Assembly: GCA_964587155.1 (NCBI GenBank) | Contig: CAZPKF010000004.1 | Span: forward strand, 1-64,000 | DNA: 64,000 nucleotides | From: Hallerella sp964587155 | GTDB lineage: Bacteria > Fibrobacterota > Fibrobacteria > Fibrobacterales > Fibrobacteraceae | Direction of reading: 5' to 3' | Part shown: one piece after another, positions 7,075 through 16,737 of the stretch | Position numbering within the stretch: the first letter of the stretch is position 1 | How the letters are laid out: each line of letters starts with the position of its first letter | The notes under the pieces: model-generated | What the model saw: only the letters and a program-made list of their open reading frames with translations | What the model was told of the DNA's origin: nothing | Database searches by the model: none | Translations under genes and position numbers: made by a program

Positions 7075-9567
7075 TCATTTCACATTCACGTTTAGAATTT
7101 TGTTTCCGGATTTTGCAATGTAAGCGCCTTTGGGAAGCTTATCCAAAGTCAGTATGGCTTCACCACTTCCGAATTCCGTCCATCGAATCAGTTTGCCAGT
7201 TACACTGAAAAGGCGGATATTTTGCGACGACACCAAACGGTTTCCGTCCAAATGAAGTGCAGCGCTCCCTTGGAAATTTGATGCCGTCCATTTTTGGATT
7301 CCAATCGTCTCGCCAAAGTCAATCCGATTGGCGCAAGTGTTTTTCGAAGCGCCTTCTTGGCCATACACGATGCCGCGACCGCTTGTCCCCAGATAAACCC
7401 GGCTGTAAATGCAAGGATCTCCGACAACAATATCGACTGCGCCGAACTTGTGGTAAGCATCGTCGATCGCTGTCCAAGTCGCCCCCTGGTCATCGGAACG
7501 GTAAAGCGCCCGAACCGGTTCGGATTCTTTTTGAATCCCCGTCAGATAAACTGCAGAAACACCGGCGGTTTTTCCTTTGCCAAATCCGATGGAATACGCG
7601 TAATCCATGGATTCCACTTTGTGGAATGTTTCACCACCATCCGTAGAATGAAACACTCCCGGAGCCGTTGTTCCCGTCCACGTGACCCCTCCGATATTGA
7701 TGCCTTGCGTTACCCAGAGGTCCCCTTCCGCATCCGGAGAGACAAAAACCCGACCTTGATTGTAAGCGTAACTGTCGAGCTTTGCCATTCCGCTGTTGGT
7801 AGCCTCCCAAGACATTCCAGCATCCGTGCTGCGGTAAAAGATGCCCGTGCCGCAGTTGTAAACATAAAATGTTCCCTTCGCCACTTTGTCCGACTTCACA
7901 GGGAATCCGGCAAGGTTTGAAGTTCCTTCGACAGCCGTCCACGATGCACCACCGTTTTTCGAAACGTGAATTCCATAAGTATCCATGTTCCATACGATGG
8001 TGGAACCATCTGCAGAAATTGCCGCGAAATTGGATTCTTTCGAAAGGCTTGAATTATACTCGTTCGTTGTCGTTTTCGGGGCACTGGCAAATAATGTCCA
8101 ACTTTTGCCGCCATCTTCAGAATAAGCGCCCATGTGATTTTCGATGCTACTGAAAATACGGATCATCTTTTGCGGGGAAAGTCCGGCGTAATCCACCACA
8201 TAATTCGTCCCCACTTGCGCCTGATGGCGCATCTTTTGCGGTTGGTCAACAGATTCATGATAAAATCCATCGATATCCCCAACGGCACTCACCAGCGGCG
8301 CACCCTCTGTTGTACTAATTAGACTCATGGGAACCGTTTCTTCGATCCCCTTGTCGGTAAAGCTCCAGGTCGGCGTTTTTGCACTGGCGTTTTGCGTACT
8401 CCACACACCATAACCCGTTCCAAAAATCAGATGGTCCGCATTCGTCGGATCGATTCCCACCGCAGAAATCCAATGCGGGTTGTTGTTTGCGGCTCCCGGT
8501 GCGGAGGTCTTGTCCAAAACGCCTTTCTTCAAAATTTCATTCCACGATGCACCGCCATCCTGCGTGTAAAAAATGGCTTCGTGAGCGCTGAAATCCGCAT
8601 CGAAAAGAGCCCCTTTGCCGCCCCAACAGCCTCCGGTAGAAACCGCCGCGACAGAACCATCGCCAACACTCGATATTCCAAGATATCCGATCGACTTTCC
8701 GGAACAATACTCCGGCATGGAAACCTTGGATGCCGCACCCGTTTTCACGTTGTATTTATAAACAGAACCTCCACTCGGATTGTTCTGGTCAAGGACCGAA
8801 GCGGAATTCACCGACAACCAGACAACGTCTCCGGCGACACTCGCCTGATATACCGTTCCGACAATCCCTTCAACCTTTGCAAACGAATTTCCGTCTGCGC
8901 TCTTGTAAAGTCCACCCGCATAAGGTGCCGCATAAACGTTTCCGGTTTTGTCGAAAAATACGGAACCGATGCCATCGGTATTTGAAAAATCGGAAACCGT
9001 TGTCCAAGTTTCCCCCTGATCCGAACTTTTCAAAAGTCCATTCTGGTTAGTCCCCAGATAAATCTGTTTGCCTTTCACCGCCAGCCGATTTCCCATGCCG
9101 CGGCCTTCGCCGTTGCCGCCCAGGCAAATGGCACCTCCGCTAGTCAGCTTGGCAGAAGCAGTTCCCGAAACATTGGCGTTCGTCAGAGGAATCTTTTTCC
9201 AATTGACGCCTCCATCCGTTGAGCGGAAAAGGCTCCCGCCGGAAGCCCAGGCGACATCCGTGTAAAGGCCCCCCGTCGTATAAACGTTGTTTTCATTTTC
9301 GCTGTCGACGGCAAAAGCGATGGAACCCATATCATTCCCATCGGTGAAGGAATCATTCAAAGGAGTCCAGGAACCATCGACATTCCGTTTGTAGGCTCCC
9401 CCCACGTCTGTCCGCAAATAAGCATTCCCCGATGCGCTGAACGTCACTCCGGGAACATATCCGCCACCCCAAATTTGCACTGCGCCCCAATCATAAGCGG
9501 CACTAGCCACAGTCGAAGAAGCAAAGGCAAGCCCAAACTTCAACAAACTTTTAAAAGAACCGGACAT
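7075..9567 (-). CDS. Secreted xyloglucanase, glycoside hydrolase family 74
   Basis: 830 residues. An N-terminal signal peptide (cleavage near SAA-YDW, residue 24) is followed directly by the GH74 hallmark YDWGAVQIWGGGYVPGV. The sequence repeats Asp-box-like blades (SSDQGETW, SADGNSF, STDGGVNW, SKNGGASW), giving the tandem seven-bladed propellers of the family. The two expected catalytic Asp residues are in YLRTDVGGAY (D54) and SAVGDIDGFYH (about 430). The last 75 residues form a small beta domain ending GAYIAKSGNKILNVNVK, resembling the sorting tails of Fibrobacter and type IX secretion substrates. It should cleave xyloglucan outside the cell. AAAGGAG precedes ATG 9567, and an intrinsic terminator follows the stop. 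Confidence 0.93.
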   Translation of the reverse strand: MSGSFKSLLKFGLAFASSTVASAAYDWGAVQIWGGGYVPGVTFSASGNAYLRTDVGGAYKRNVDGSWTPLNDSFTDGNDMGSIAFAVDSENENNVYTTGGLYTDVAWASGGSLFRSTDGGVNWKKIPLTNANVSGTASAKLTSGGAICLGGNGEGRGMGNRLAVKGKQIYLGTNQNGLLKSSDQGETWTTVSDFSNTDGIGSVFFDKTGNVYAAPYAGGLYKSADGNSFAKVEGIVGTVYQASVAGDVVWLSVNSASVLDQNNPSGGSVYKYNVKTGAASKVSMPEYCSGKSIGYLGISSVGDGSVAAVSTGGCWGGKGALFDADFSAHEAIFYTQDGGASWNEILKKGVLDKTSAPGAANNNPHWISAVGIDPTNADHLIFGTGYGVWSTQNASAKTPTWSFTDKGIEETVPMSLISTTEGAPLVSAVGDIDGFYHESVDQPQKMRHQAQVGTNYVVDYAGLSPQKMIRIFSSIENHMGAYSEDGGKSWTLFASAPKTTTNEYNSSLSKESNFAAISADGSTIVWNMDTYGIHVSKNGGASWTAVEGTSNLAGFPVKSDKVAKGTFYVYNCGTGIFYRSTDAGMSWEATNSGMAKLDSYAYNQGRVFVSPDAEGDLWVTQGINIGGVTWTGTTAPGVFHSTDGGETFHKVESMDYAYSIGFGKGKTAGVSAVYLTGIQKESEPVRALYRSDDQGATWTAIDDAYHKFGAVDIVVGDPCIYSRVYLGTSGRGIVYGQEGASKNTCANRIDFGETIGIQKWTASNFQGSAALHLDGNRLVSSQNIRLFSVTGKLIRWTEFGSGEAILTLDKLPKGAYIAKSGNKILNVNVK

Positions 9568-9614
9568 AAATCTCCTTTGTCAACACTCCCCCACACACAA
9601 CCCAAAACAAGTTT

Positions 9615-10454
9615 TTATATCACCGGGTTTTTTCGCGTTCCCCGATCGGAAATGCCCATATCTTCTTTCGAAATCGGAGGAAACGGCAATTCCAAATCCA
9701 CGCTGATGGGGCAATGGTCCGAACCCAAAACTTGCGGATAAATCCGCGCATCGGTCACATTGGGCAAAATGCCAGAATCGACAAAAGCGCAATCGACGCG
9801 GAATCCCTCGTTTTTTTCTCGGACAGAGGCTTTTCCCGGCCACCACGTATAAGCTCCAGTTTCATCCGGATGCAAAGCGCGGAACGTGTCTTCAAATCCC
9901 GCTGCAATGTATTTGTCAATCCAGGCGCGTTCCACAGGCAGGAACACATTTTCTTCTTCATTGTCTTGTGGACAAGCGATGTCGAGTTCTGTATGGCAAG
10001 CTTTGTAGTCGCCCAAAGTCACCACATGACGCCCCCGGTGAAGCCATTCCAAGCAATTGTCCAAGAACGCATCGTAAAAGCGCAACTTGAAGTCCACGCG
10101 GTCCTCGCCGCGATTGCCGCTGGGAAAACAAATCGAATTCAACACCCAATCCGGAAACACCAGCTGGACTACACGGCCTTCGTCGTCAAATTCGTCGATG
10201 CCAAATCCATATTCCACCGCATCCGGTTCTATCTGGCTGAGGATAGCCGTTCCATTTGTCCCTTTCTTCTTTTTGGACGAATTCCAGAAACAGAAATAAC
10301 CTTCCGGCATGCGTACATCATCAGAGAGGCTGTTTTCTTCCGCCCGGGTTTCCTGCAAGCAAAGCACTTCGGGGCAGGCATTTTTGAACCATTCGCCAAA
10401 ACCATTCTTTGTCGCGGAACGGATGCCGTTCACATTCCAACTGTAAATTCGCAT
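9615..10454 (-). CDS. xth: Exodeoxyribonuclease III / AP endonuclease
   Basis: 279 residues, normal for the ExoIII family that cleaves DNA at abasic sites and degrades 3' ends during base excision repair. Visible motifs: MRIYSWNVNGIRSA at the N-terminus, the metal-binding Glu in VLCLQETRAEE, the active-site Asp/Asn block in HVVTLGDYKACHTELD, and the catalytic GSDHCPISVDL near the C-terminus. A TAGGAGA Shine-Dalgarno precedes ATG 10454. The tail ending GTRKNPVI is an extension past the usual fold. The gene is monocistronic or follows its own promoter, since 10455-10618 is a divergent intergenic region. Confidence 0.95.
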   Translation of the reverse strand: MRIYSWNVNGIRSATKNGFGEWFKNACPEVLCLQETRAEENSLSDDVRMPEGYFCFWNSSKKKKGTNGTAILSQIEPDAVEYGFGIDEFDDEGRVVQLVFPDWVLNSICFPSGNRGEDRVDFKLRFYDAFLDNCLEWLHRGRHVVTLGDYKACHTELDIACPQDNEEENVFLPVERAWIDKYIAAGFEDTFRALHPDETGAYTWWPGKASVREKNEGFRVDCAFVDSGILPNVTDARIYPQVLGSDHCPISVDLELPFPPISKEDMGISDRGTRKNPVI

Positions 10455-10606
10455 GTTTTCTGTCTCCTAAGGGACGATATAGCGCCAAAGATAGTTAAAA
10501 GCAGTCGCAGAGGCCGCCCGGCAAAAAGAGTCGCCCCATTTTGGGTTTCAACAGGCCTTTTTGCTCTAAAAAAGACTTTTTCTACCACATTTTAGATTTT
10601 GCGAAT

Positions 10607-10612
10607 TATATT
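10607..10612 (+). promoter_or_regulatory. TATATT -10 box directly before a start codon
   Basis: TATATT ends 6 nt before ATG 10619 and there is no Shine-Dalgarno between them. The same arrangement occurs before several other genes in the window, pointing to a leaderless or near-leaderless transcript. Confidence 0.45.
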
Positions 10613-10618
10613 CACACT

Positions 10619-11209
10619 ATGAAGTTCCGCATAATTCCTTTTTTCGGCTGCCTGTTTCCTTTTTTCTTCAACGCTTGTGGCGGCACATCCGATGGTTCGA
10701 ACTTGGAAATGCCAGAAAACATGCCCCCGGCCTGCCGTGAAATTGACTTTGTCGAACAGCCCGATATGCGGGAACTTTGCGGAGTCCGCACCGTACGATT
10801 CAAATCATACCGGAACATTCCCAAAGAACGCTATCTAGTCAACCCCAAAGATGCCAAAATAGTCGCTTCAGGCGACCGATACGAAATACGCATTCCCGGC
10901 TATTATCCCATCGAACTTCACGGTCAAATCACCCAAGATCTTCGCTTTGACCAAAACGCGCGTTTAAAGAAGATTCCCAACCGTTTTGAATATCACGAAG
11001 GCTACGCCGCCGGCACCGAAAAGAAACGGGCAAACCGCATCCGCGCATTCCGCCTGACGATTCCCACCGATGCCGGCTCCGAATTCGAATATTGCTTCCG
11101 GATTCCGGAAAAACGCGGCAATGAACGCACGCGCAACCAGGCTATGGGAAACCGCCTCGAAGAATTTTCCTGCGAAGATTTCACGTTCCTCGTGAACAAT
11201 CACAAATAA
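10619..11209 (+). CDS. Predicted lipoprotein of unknown function
   Basis: 196 residues from ATG 10619 (MKFRIIPFFGCLFPFFFNACGG). The frame stays open upstream to 10541, but the signal sequence and the TATATT box favour this start. A hydrophobic segment ends in a lipobox-like FFNAC with the lipidated Cys at about residue 20, so it is probably exported and anchored in a membrane. The mature part has two more Cys pairs but no recognised domain. It is followed by the convergent small membrane-protein gene at 11245. Confidence 0.75.
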   Translation: MKFRIIPFFGCLFPFFFNACGGTSDGSNLEMPENMPPACREIDFVEQPDMRELCGVRTVRFKSYRNIPKERYLVNPKDAKIVASGDRYEIRIPGYYPIELHGQITQDLRFDQNARLKKIPNRFEYHEGYAAGTEKKRANRIRAFRLTIPTDAGSEFEYCFRIPEKRGNERTRNQAMGNRLEEFSCEDFTFLVNNHK

Positions 11210-11244
11210 AAATTCCCCAATTCCTTGGGAAACCGGCAAGATTT

Positions 11245-11526
11245 TCAAAGCAGCGAAAAAAGCGTTCCCGAACAAATAACCGAAAGCATCAGGTTGAGGA
11301 AGAGCATTGTCCGGCGGAGAATCTTGAAAAAAGTCTCCTGCCACAGGGGGCTTTTCACCCCGCGATATTCCTTGATTCCCAACAAGATGCTTAAAAAGCC
11401 TGTCACCACAAGCATCCACGCGCCCAAATAGTAGCCTTCTTGGAAAACAAGGATACTCAGCCAAAGTCCAGAAATCATGGCTATGATACCCACGACCATT
11501 TCCAGTAAATAAATTTTTTTCGACAT
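11245..11526 (-). CDS. Small membrane protein, function unknown
   Basis: 93 residues from ATG 11526 (MSKKIYLLEMVVGIIAM), which has a GAGGA Shine-Dalgarno 4-5 nt upstream. An upstream in-frame start would run into the preceding gene. Three hydrophobic segments are visible: IYLLEMVVGIIAMISGLWLSIL, GAWMLVVTGFLSILLGI and a C-terminal MLFLNLMLSVICSGTLFSLL. It lies 13 bp after the BamA-like gene and is probably the last gene of that operon. No family recognised. Confidence 0.7.
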   Translation of the reverse strand: MSKKIYLLEMVVGIIAMISGLWLSILVFQEGYYLGAWMLVVTGFLSILLGIKEYRGVKSPLWQETFFKILRRTMLFLNLMLSVICSGTLFSLL

Positions 11527-11539
11527 AAATCCTCGGGCG

Positions 11540-13303
11540 TTAAAGGGAGAATAATCCGACAAGAGCGATTCGCGGCATCGGCGAGACGAGCGGTCCGTTC
11601 AGCGGCCAGCTGAAATTCAGATGGTTGACAAGGCCGGACACGGACTTGGTCATCGCCAGCCGGAGTCCAAACCCAATGACATACGTCAAATCGTCCGGTT
11701 CAAACTGATGTATCGACGAAGCAGTCTCCCCCGCTTTGAAAAAGACGGCAAGAACCGGCGCCACGGTTCCAATTTCAAAATGTGGGAAAAAACGTTCTTC
11801 GATTTGTCCGAAAAACCGCGCCTGCCCCGTGTAGAGATAAGTCGGAAATCCGTAAAATTCCTGCCCCGAAAGTCCGCCCAGCGAAAGCTGCCTTCCATAA
11901 GCGGCTTCTTTGTAGGCATCCATGTATCCGGAAATCTGAGTCGAAAACCATTCATTCGAGCGCCAGATGTATTCCAACGAGGCGAATTCATAAATATCAC
12001 GTCGCTCTTCCGAATTAAAGTAAAAATGCGATTTCGTGTTCAACATCAAATGGTGTGTGCGGGAACCGAACGCCAGATAAATCCTGTAATCCAAACGAGA
12101 GTCATCATCCAAAGCGCCCAGCGACTTCCAGTTTTTGGAATACCCCACTTTGACGCTGTAACCTTTATCGACATCTTCTGTCCACTTGGCATGTTTGAAA
12201 TTGACAAGCCTGTCGTAGCGGATCCGGGAGAGCGTAATCGATACGCCAAAACGGGAATCCAACATTTGCGGAATCCAATCTTTGACCGAAGCGGAATCCA
12301 CGGCAAACGCCCGGTCGTCCGCCCGGAAAAGATAGCGGGAAACATCCCCATAAGAACGCCCCAAACGGTGATAATCGTATCCCAGACTCAAATAAACTTT
12401 GAATTCTTCCGTTCCAAATGAGCGGCCCACGTGAAAACTAGCCGAGTCTTCTTCGAGTTTTTTCACCCGGATAAGTTCGTTCCCTTCTTTTTTGCCGTAA
12501 CGGGGCAAATCGTCCAAAACCGAATCGGCGACAGACTCTTCCGTTCGAGCAGTCGGCAATTTTCCCGTCCAATAGTATTTGACATCTTCTTGGTTCATGT
12601 AGCCTGCAGCCGTATAAGTCCACTCATTTTTTTTCCGGGAAAGATATGGGCGATACATCGTCACGTAATTCGTGTATCCATCGGTATTGTCCGAAAGGGA
12701 AACTTCAAATCGGTTGTGGCGGAAAAGAAAATTGCTGTTGTTGTAAAGGGCCATGAAACGGTCACGGAATTCATCGTGCGAATAATAAACGCCTATCGTC
12801 TGCCCAAATCCCAAAAAATTGTTTTCCCAAAGACCAATGCCGTAATAAAGCGGTCCATCGCTGGGACGTTCGATAGAAAGGGGAATGGTGAGCGTCCACG
12901 TGTCGCTAGTCTTCACCCGGAGAATGTTCTTGCCGTCGTCCGAGACTACTCTTTCGATATGCGCATCCGCAATGTAGGCCTGATTGCGCAAATTTTTTTC
13001 ACTTTCAATGAGTTCGTACAAATTCACCGTGTCGCCGACATCGAACAGGATCAACTTCTTCACAACAGATTTCCGCGTTTCTAAATGTACGGCGTTCCCG
13101 ATGCGATACACCAAACTGTCCGCCCACGAATACGCTTTGGAATCATCAAAGGCATCGCCGTTTTCCACGACTATGGAATCGACGCGGAAATAAACCAGGG
13201 AATCCGCCGTAGGCCGCGCGATAACAGACTCGAACACGGAAACATTCGCCAAAGCCGAAGCAGTCAAGACAAATGCGAAAAAAACAAGGGAAAATTTTTT
13301 CAC
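11540..13303 (-). CDS. BamA/TamA-like outer-membrane beta-barrel protein
   Basis: 587 residues with a GTG start at 13303 that overlaps the DUF748 stop (GTGA). A signal peptide (MKKFSLVFFAFVLTASALA) is followed by a POTRA-like segment (about 80-140: KLILFDVGDTVNLYELIESEKNLRNQAYIADAHI...). The rest is a long series of alternating amphipathic strands typical of a 16-stranded barrel, with TYVIGFGLRLAMTKSVSGLVNHLNFSWPL at the end resembling the Omp85 C-terminal region. Omp85 proteins insert or translocate proteins at the outer membrane. The coupling to an AsmA-like partner recalls TamA/TamB. It is distinct from the essential BamA in having only about one POTRA domain. Confidence 0.75.
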   Translation of the reverse strand: MKKFSLVFFAFVLTASALANVSVFESVIARPTADSLVYFRVDSIVVENGDAFDDSKAYSWADSLVYRIGNAVHLETRKSVVKKLILFDVGDTVNLYELIESEKNLRNQAYIADAHIERVVSDDGKNILRVKTSDTWTLTIPLSIERPSDGPLYYGIGLWENNFLGFGQTIGVYYSHDEFRDRFMALYNNSNFLFRHNRFEVSLSDNTDGYTNYVTMYRPYLSRKKNEWTYTAAGYMNQEDVKYYWTGKLPTARTEESVADSVLDDLPRYGKKEGNELIRVKKLEEDSASFHVGRSFGTEEFKVYLSLGYDYHRLGRSYGDVSRYLFRADDRAFAVDSASVKDWIPQMLDSRFGVSITLSRIRYDRLVNFKHAKWTEDVDKGYSVKVGYSKNWKSLGALDDDSRLDYRIYLAFGSRTHHLMLNTKSHFYFNSEERRDIYEFASLEYIWRSNEWFSTQISGYMDAYKEAAYGRQLSLGGLSGQEFYGFPTYLYTGQARFFGQIEERFFPHFEIGTVAPVLAVFFKAGETASSIHQFEPDDLTYVIGFGLRLAMTKSVSGLVNHLNFSWPLNGPLVSPMPRIALVGLFSL

Positions 13304-15543
13304 GGAAGCTCCACAGACATCCGGAATACGGATTTTTTACCGGCAGCCGAACGTTCCGAAGCATTCGCCGTGCGGACCTTCAGATTTTTTTCGTTTACTC
13401 CCGGCTGTGCCCTCAAAAACTTCAGCAGTTTTTCATTGCGGACATTCGCCAACTTTTCAATTTCCGCCAAAAGTTCATCGTCCGAAGGGCGTTTCCACGA
13501 ATTTGCAAATTGTTCTAAATCCGCAGAATCCTCCGTGTCGAGCGCCGCTTTGCGGTCAACCGGAGTCAGCGTGGATTTTCCGGTTTTCCATTTGTAAAAT
13601 TCGATTTTTTTCAACGATTCCGCCATTGCATCAAACTGTTTTTTCGGCTGATACGATTGAACGAGCGTTATCGAAGAGCCCGGTTTCGAAGTCAAAACCG
13701 CCGTCCATTTTTTTGCCAAATCGTATTGTTCGCTGGTCAAATCATCTGCCGACACATCGAATGCGAAATCACTGGGAACGGAAGACCCCAGAAGTAATTT
13801 CGCCGGCGAAAGCGCCACTTTGACAAGCAGGTTCACGACCGTTTGCCATACAATTTTTCCGTAAGAAAATTCGGGATCCCGGATGTTTCCTTTGACAGGA
13901 ACATCAAACGCGATTTTTCCGTCTTTGTCTTTTAAAATGTAAAGAGCGATTTTCATGGGAACGGTGTATTCCGGTTTTGCATTATCCGGTTTATCGCCCA
14001 CGGTCAAATCGTAAATATCAATGTTGTTCCGGCTGTCGATTTCGTCATTTTCCAAAACATTGTCAGAAGCAAAGGCCAAGCGTCCTGCGACCAGTGGATA
14101 TCCCGTGTAATGTTCCGCGTATTTTGAAAAATCGCGCATATCCACATTTTTTACGGAGACATTCGCGCGGATGGAATTCAAATTAGCCGGAACGAGGCTA
14201 GCCGTTGCGCGGACTGTTCCTCCGCGGGGAAGACTTGAGCGCACGTCGACATTCACCCGTTTATCAAAGGCCAAATTCGAAGCGTCCACGGCAATGGAAG
14301 AAACCGTATAGCTGAAAGATCCCGGAATCGTGTTGTCGTTCAACGTGAAACGCGTGTCCGAAACAGAAAATTTTTTCAAAGAAAAATCCAAGTTCTTTTT
14401 GCCCGACGCAGAATCGACAACGGCATGGACCGTATCGGATTTCACTTGCTCCGGCGCAGAATCCGATTGAACCGTATTCTTCGCCTGCGAAGAAAACAGT
14501 TCCTGTAAATTGTTCGTTTTTTTACCCAGGTCGAAATGCAAAAAAGCGCCTCGGACAAGAACGGAATCCAATGCGAAACGATTTTCCGCCAAGTTCGCAT
14601 CGGCAATTTCCACGCCGATGTGGTTTACGCCCAACGATTTTCCTGAAACTTCCGTTAAAACGATGCTGTCAAGAAAAACGGACCCTTGGGCTGATGCCGA
14701 AAGTACATCAGATACATTTCCCGAAGCTTTCAAATCCACGCCAAGAGTCCCCGTCAAATCCTTGAAATTCAACATTTCCGACAGATAAGGCTTTACTGTA
14801 GCCAGTGAAAAACGGCGCAAATTCACGTGAACGGCGAAATCGCCTTTTTGCATGTTGTAATCGGCATCGACAGCAAGAGAGCCGCCTTCGGAAAAATCCA
14901 GTTTAATCCCCGCCGATGTACTCTTGTTTGAAAAATAAACTTCGGGGACTTTCAGTGAAAAATCCTGAACGCCAACGTGCGAATTCACCCCGTCATCATC
15001 AAAAATGAAAGAGCCCGAGAGAACGGAAAAATTTCGCACCGAAATGCCAAGCGGCAATCCGTCCGATGCGCCTTTTGACGACTTCGGAGAAGATACACCC
15101 GAAGAATCCGCAGAAGAAATCTTTTTCAGAATATCCGAAAAATTGAAAAGTTCCCCGTTTTTGACAATCCGCGCATAAGGAGAATCCACTTTCACTTCCG
15201 AAAGGGAAATATTCCCACCCAAAAGACCAGAGGGATCCACGTTGACAAAAAATTCACGGAATGCGACAAATTCCGTAGAATCGTCAGCTTCAAACAGTCG
15301 GAAATTTTTAACGGAAAGAGCAAAACGAAACGGATTAAATGAAATTTCGTCAATGGCTATCCGGCGGGAAATCCAATCTTTGGAATGGGATTCGACATAA
15401 GACTTCGCCACCTTGGGAACAATAAAACTCGCAGCAAGAAACAAAACGACAACGATGGCAGCCAAAACTCCGAACAAGGTCAAAACTTTTCGGAATCGGC
15501 AAACTTTGGCTGGAACGGCAGCGGTTTCTTTGCAATTATTCAT
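13300..15543 (-). CDS. DUF748/AsmA-like inner-membrane-anchored protein
   Basis: 747 residues. A single N-terminal membrane segment (VLTLFGVLAAIVVVLFLAASFIV, about 22-44) is followed by a long periplasmic region. It opens with RRIAIDEISFNPFRFALSVKNFRLFE, the start typical of DUF748 proteins in the AsmA/TamB-like superfamily. Further DUF748-like blocks include DLTGTLGVDLKASGNVSD and KIALYILKDKDGKIAFDVPVKGNIRDPEF. AsmA-like proteins are long beta-groove proteins implicated in envelope lipid transport. It is coupled by GTGA overlap to the BamA-like barrel, so the two probably act together across the periplasm. Confidence 0.8.
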   Translation of the reverse strand: MNNCKETAAVPAKVCRFRKVLTLFGVLAAIVVVLFLAASFIVPKVAKSYVESHSKDWISRRIAIDEISFNPFRFALSVKNFRLFEADDSTEFVAFREFFVNVDPSGLLGGNISLSEVKVDSPYARIVKNGELFNFSDILKKISSADSSGVSSPKSSKGASDGLPLGISVRNFSVLSGSFIFDDDGVNSHVGVQDFSLKVPEVYFSNKSTSAGIKLDFSEGGSLAVDADYNMQKGDFAVHVNLRRFSLATVKPYLSEMLNFKDLTGTLGVDLKASGNVSDVLSASAQGSVFLDSIVLTEVSGKSLGVNHIGVEIADANLAENRFALDSVLVRGAFLHFDLGKKTNNLQELFSSQAKNTVQSDSAPEQVKSDTVHAVVDSASGKKNLDFSLKKFSVSDTRFTLNDNTIPGSFSYTVSSIAVDASNLAFDKRVNVDVRSSLPRGGTVRATASLVPANLNSIRANVSVKNVDMRDFSKYAEHYTGYPLVAGRLAFASDNVLENDEIDSRNNIDIYDLTVGDKPDNAKPEYTVPMKIALYILKDKDGKIAFDVPVKGNIRDPEFSYGKIVWQTVVNLLVKVALSPAKLLLGSSVPSDFAFDVSADDLTSEQYDLAKKWTAVLTSKPGSSITLVQSYQPKKQFDAMAESLKKIEFYKWKTGKSTLTPVDRKAALDTEDSADLEQFANSWKRPSDDELLAEIEKLANVRNEKLLKFLRAQPGVNEKNLKVRTANASERSAAGKKSVFRMSVELP

Positions 15544-15618
15544 GGTGAAACGATAGAAAATAAATGCAGCCCGATTAGATCCGTTCTTTCTGAAATTGCG
15601 GGCAACGAACGATTCCGT

Positions 15619-16737
15619 TTAAAAATCTTCGGCAGATTCTCCTGTTTCGCACAGAAATTGTACCCGAACGCCTTTTCGCGCCAAAGCCTCGCGGACAAGC
15701 GGCACCAAATTTTCCGTTTGCTCAAAGCGAATGATTTTATCCAAAACATCCGAGATGCGGTGGGCAGAATCTTCCCGAACAAACGTGAATCCTAAAACCT
15801 TTCCCTTTTGAACAATCACGACGCCGCAATCACCCGAAAATCTTCCCGGCAAAAAAATCGCCATGTCCGGCAACGGGGCTCCGATATCCGGTTTTTTTAA
15901 AACAGCGGAGTTACAAAGATAATGGTTCTTTTCTATATCCGATTCCAAACAAAGTTTCGCCAACAATTCCGATCCGAGTTCCTTGACGCGAATGTCTTCC
16001 AAACCGCCTGTCAAGTTTTTTATCGGACTTCTCCGCGTATTCGACAACAGTTCTAATATCCGCGTCCGCAAATTCCTCGCCGCCGTCGCATATACGACTT
16101 CCCGTTTACAGACAAAATAAGCAACTCCCGGAGACCTGGGAATTTCTGCGATCCGATTTTCCGTCCAGCCTTTAGGATAAAATACCGGGCGTTTTCCTCC
16201 GCGAAGAAGTTCTTCGATTTGGGGTAACCCGCCGCGGTCCTTGGCCAAAATCAGCAAGCGCGCAGCCGCAAGCGCATCGTTCAGTGCCCGATGCTGTCCA
16301 AAATCCGGAAGTCCCAAAGCAAGAGAAAGCGTGCGCAAGCTGTATTTGGACTGTCCGGGAAAGACGCGCCGGGAAAGCTTGAGCGTGCAAAGGCGTTCCG
16401 GAGAAAAATCAAATCCGGCGCGACGCATTTCAGCCCCGACGGCGCTGTAATCAAACGCCACGTTGTGCGAAACAAAAATCCGATTTTCCAAAAGCGCATC
16501 GACTTTAGACGCAATTTCTTCAAACATTGGAGCGCGTTCCAACATTTTCCCCGTAATGCCTGTCAAATTCTCAATAAAGGGCGAAAGTTCTTCCCCGGCG
16601 TTCACCAAAGATTCATACTGACTTGAAATTTCCCAATTGTCGACAAGGACAATTCCTATTTCAATGATGCGGGAGCGCTCCGGTTTTCCCCCGGTAGTTT
16701 CCACATCGACAACGGCAAAACGCAAATCGGAATTCAT
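15619..16737 (-). CDS. DnaQ-type DEDDh exonuclease with a C-terminal GIY-YIG-like domain
   Basis: 372 residues. The N-terminal half is a DEDDh 3'-5' exonuclease: FAVVDVETTGG (DE), FVSHNVAFDYS (D), and HRALNDALAAARL (H and D). From about 205 a UvrC/GIY-YIG-like segment appears, SPGVAYFVCKREVVYATAARNLRTRI. This resembles the DnaQ-UvrC fusion (Cho-like) architecture, but the second motif reads YAT instead of YIG/YVG. The nuclease half may therefore be structural only, although the following Arg is kept. The start ATG overlaps the upstream gene's stop as TGATG. A role in DNA repair is inferred. Confidence 0.82.
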   Translation of the reverse strand: MNSDLRFAVVDVETTGGKPERSRIIEIGIVLVDNWEISSQYESLVNAGEELSPFIENLTGITGKMLERAPMFEEIASKVDALLENRIFVSHNVAFDYSAVGAEMRRAGFDFSPERLCTLKLSRRVFPGQSKYSLRTLSLALGLPDFGQHRALNDALAAARLLILAKDRGGLPQIEELLRGGKRPVFYPKGWTENRIAEIPRSPGVAYFVCKREVVYATAARNLRTRILELLSNTRRSPIKNLTGGLEDIRVKELGSELLAKLCLESDIEKNHYLCNSAVLKKPDIGAPLPDMAIFLPGRFSGDCGVVIVQKGKVLGFTFVREDSAHRISDVLDKIIRFEQTENLVPLVREALARKGVRVQFLCETGESAEDF

